Assembly: GCF_041245805.1 (NCBI RefSeq)
Contig: NZ_CP162490.1
Span: forward strand, 4,069,001-4,133,000
Length of the DNA: 64,000 nt
DNA from: Xanthomonas sp. DAR 34887
GTDB taxonomy: Bacteria; Pseudomonadota; Gammaproteobacteria; Xanthomonadales; Xanthomonadaceae
Reading direction: 5' to 3'
Below the pieces are notes generated by a model. That model made no database searches. It saw only the letters and a program-made list of their open reading frames with translations, and had not been told where the DNA came from. Both the position numbers and the translations under genes were made by a program. This document shows positions 63,101 to 64,000 of this stretch, piece after piece; position 1 is the stretch's first letter; each line of letters begins with the position of its first letter.

Positions 63101-63655
63101 ATGGGCAATCGCCTCTCCAAGATCTACACCCGCACCGGCGACGACGGCAGCACCGGCCTGGGCGACGGCAACCGGGTCGGCAAGGATTCGGCGCGGGTGG
63201 CCGCCTACGGCACCGTCGACGAGGCCAATTCGGCGATCGGCGTGGTCCTGGCCTGTCCGCTGGCCGACGACGTGCGCAACCTGCTGACCGCGATCCAGCA
63301 CCAGTTGTTCGACCTGGGCGGCGAGCTGTGCATCCCCGGCCATGCCGCGATCCACGACGCCGACATCGATGCGCTCGAGCAGCACCTGGACCGCTACAAC
63401 GACACCCTGCCCGCGCTGAAGGACTTCATCCTGCCGGCCGGCGGCGAGGCCGCGGCGCGCTGCCACCTGGCGCGCACCATCGTGCGCCGCGCCGAGCGCG
63501 AGACGGTGGCGCTGTCGCGGCAGGACGCGGTGCGGCCGGAGGCGGTGCGCTACCTCAACCGCCTGTCCGACCTGCTGTTCGTGCTGGCGCGGGTGCTGGC
63601 CCGGGCCGATGGCCAGGGCGAAGTGCTGTGGCACCACGACCGCCGCCAGGCCTGA
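63101..63655 (+). CDS. Cob(I)alamin adenosyltransferase, PduO type
   Basis: A 184-residue enzyme that makes adenosylcobalamin from cob(I)alamin and ATP. The ATP-binding N-terminus reads KIYTRTGDDGSTGLGDGNRV, followed by RVAAYGTVDEANSAIGVVLA and the C-terminal RYLNRLSDLLFVLARVLARA. It follows the candidate B12 transporter by 20 bp, so uptake and activation are probably cotranscribed. Confidence 0.94.
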   Translation: MGNRLSKIYTRTGDDGSTGLGDGNRVGKDSARVAAYGTVDEANSAIGVVLACPLADDVRNLLTAIQHQLFDLGGELCIPGHAAIHDADIDALEQHLDRYNDTLPALKDFILPAGGEAAARCHLARTIVRRAERETVALSRQDAVRPEAVRYLNRLSDLLFVLARVLARADGQGEVLWHHDRRQA

Positions 63656-63689
63656 GCGGCAGCGGCGGCGCGCGGACCGGGCGGTAGGC

Positions 63690-64000
63690 ATGCTGATCTA
63701 CACCCATCCCGCCTGCCTGGGCCATGAGCCCGGTCCGGAACACCCGGAGCGGCCGGAACGCCTGCAGGCCGTCACCGCGGCGCTGCGCGAGGCCTTTCCC
63801 GACCTGGCGTGGCGCGAAGCGCCGCTGGCCAAGCTCGGCGACCTGGCCCGGGTCCACGAGCGCGAGCTGATCGACAGCGTCCTGGCCGACCTCGACGGCA
63901 AGCGCATGCTCGACGTGGACACGGTGATCTCGCCCGGCTCGCGCGCCGCCGCCCTGCGCGCCGCCGGCGCGGGCCTGGCCGCGGTGGACGCGGTGATGCG
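63690..64000 (+). CDS. Histone-deacetylase-family protein, 5' part
   Basis: The first ~103 codons of a gene running off the window. The start MLIYTHPACLGHEPG, then HPERPERLQAVTAALREAFP and a VHERELIDSV stretch, are typical of bacterial HDAC/acetoin-utilisation (AcuC-like) or acetylpolyamine amidohydrolase proteins. Catalytic residues lie beyond the window. It begins 35 bp after the adenosyltransferase gene. Confidence 0.85.
   Translation, partial: MLIYTHPACLGHEPGPEHPERPERLQAVTAALREAFPDLAWREAPLAKLGDLARVHERELIDSVLADLDGKRMLDVDTVISPGSRAAALRAAGAGLAAVDAVM

Overview
This is about 64 kb of very GC-rich chromosomal DNA that looks like a member of the Xanthomonadaceae, most likely Xanthomonas. The reasons are the ahpC-ahpF-oxyR cluster, a proline iminopeptidase close to the Xanthomonas type, the tRNA-Gln/ispE/lolB/hemA/prfA block, and dense intergenic REP repeats with the core GCGGCTTCAGCCGC. 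The genus call is inference. Most of the window is core housekeeping sequence; I see no prophage, insertion sequence, CRISPR array or secretion-system cluster.

Layout. 1-5.9 kb: tRNA-Gln, ispE, lolB and a TPR protein on the minus strand, divergent from hemA-prfA. 5.9-10.2 kb: a SPINDLY-type O-GlcNAc transferase, a tandem ABM-fold protein, then moaB, an HTH regulator and a PPK2 kinase. 10.2-10.8 kb: G-rich 7-mers and REP elements. 10.8-15 kb: acylphosphatase, a thioredoxin-like lipoprotein and a YihY membrane protein on minus; a WrbA-like protein, DUF2069, a one-domain asparaginase and YbaK on plus. 15-19 kb: two tandem secreted subtilases with PPC domains. 19.5-21.8 kb: ilvE, sufT and a small membrane protein. 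21.8-27.1 kb: a three-subunit transhydrogenase whose pntAA lies 2.4 kb from pntAB-pntB, separated by an opposed sigma-factor trio and a REP composite. 27.3-32.1 kb: two tandem DUF1631 proteins. 32.2-37.4 kb: nitroreductase, flap-type exonuclease, a lower-GC lipoprotein next to a LysR remnant, NUDIX, N-formylglutamate amidohydrolase and transglutaminase.

37.7-46.5 kb: a secreted Gly/Pro-rich protein, pip, prmC, the peroxide-stress cluster ahpC-ahpF-oxyR with a legible OxyR operator and sigma-70 promoter, rnk behind a terminator-like leader, transaldolase with a strong terminator, and a DJ-1/PfpI protein. 46.5-50.3 kb: msrA, DUF2007, GST and glnS. 50.5-58.4 kb: an AraC regulator, EamA transporter, two small lipoproteins, a deaminase, rlmM, a Gfo/Idh oxidoreductase, an SMP-30-like protein, an unknown protein and an EF-hand protein. 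58.4-59.9 kb: a lower-GC patch with one unknown gene. 59.9-64 kb: two ubiquinone hydroxylases, a probable BtuM-type cobalamin transporter paired with a PduO-type adenosyltransferase, and the start of a histone-deacetylase-family gene.

Themes: oxidative stress (AhpCF, OxyR, MsrA, thioredoxin-like protein, transhydrogenase, WrbA), ubiquinone and cobalamin metabolism, translation (GlnS, PrfA, PrmC, RlmM), and intergenic space shaped by REP repeats. The observations most worth following are the two related REP composite elements, the G-rich repeats, the rnk leader, the BtuM candidate, the split transhydrogenase locus and the lipoprotein/LysR scar. No clearly new multi-gene system is visible.
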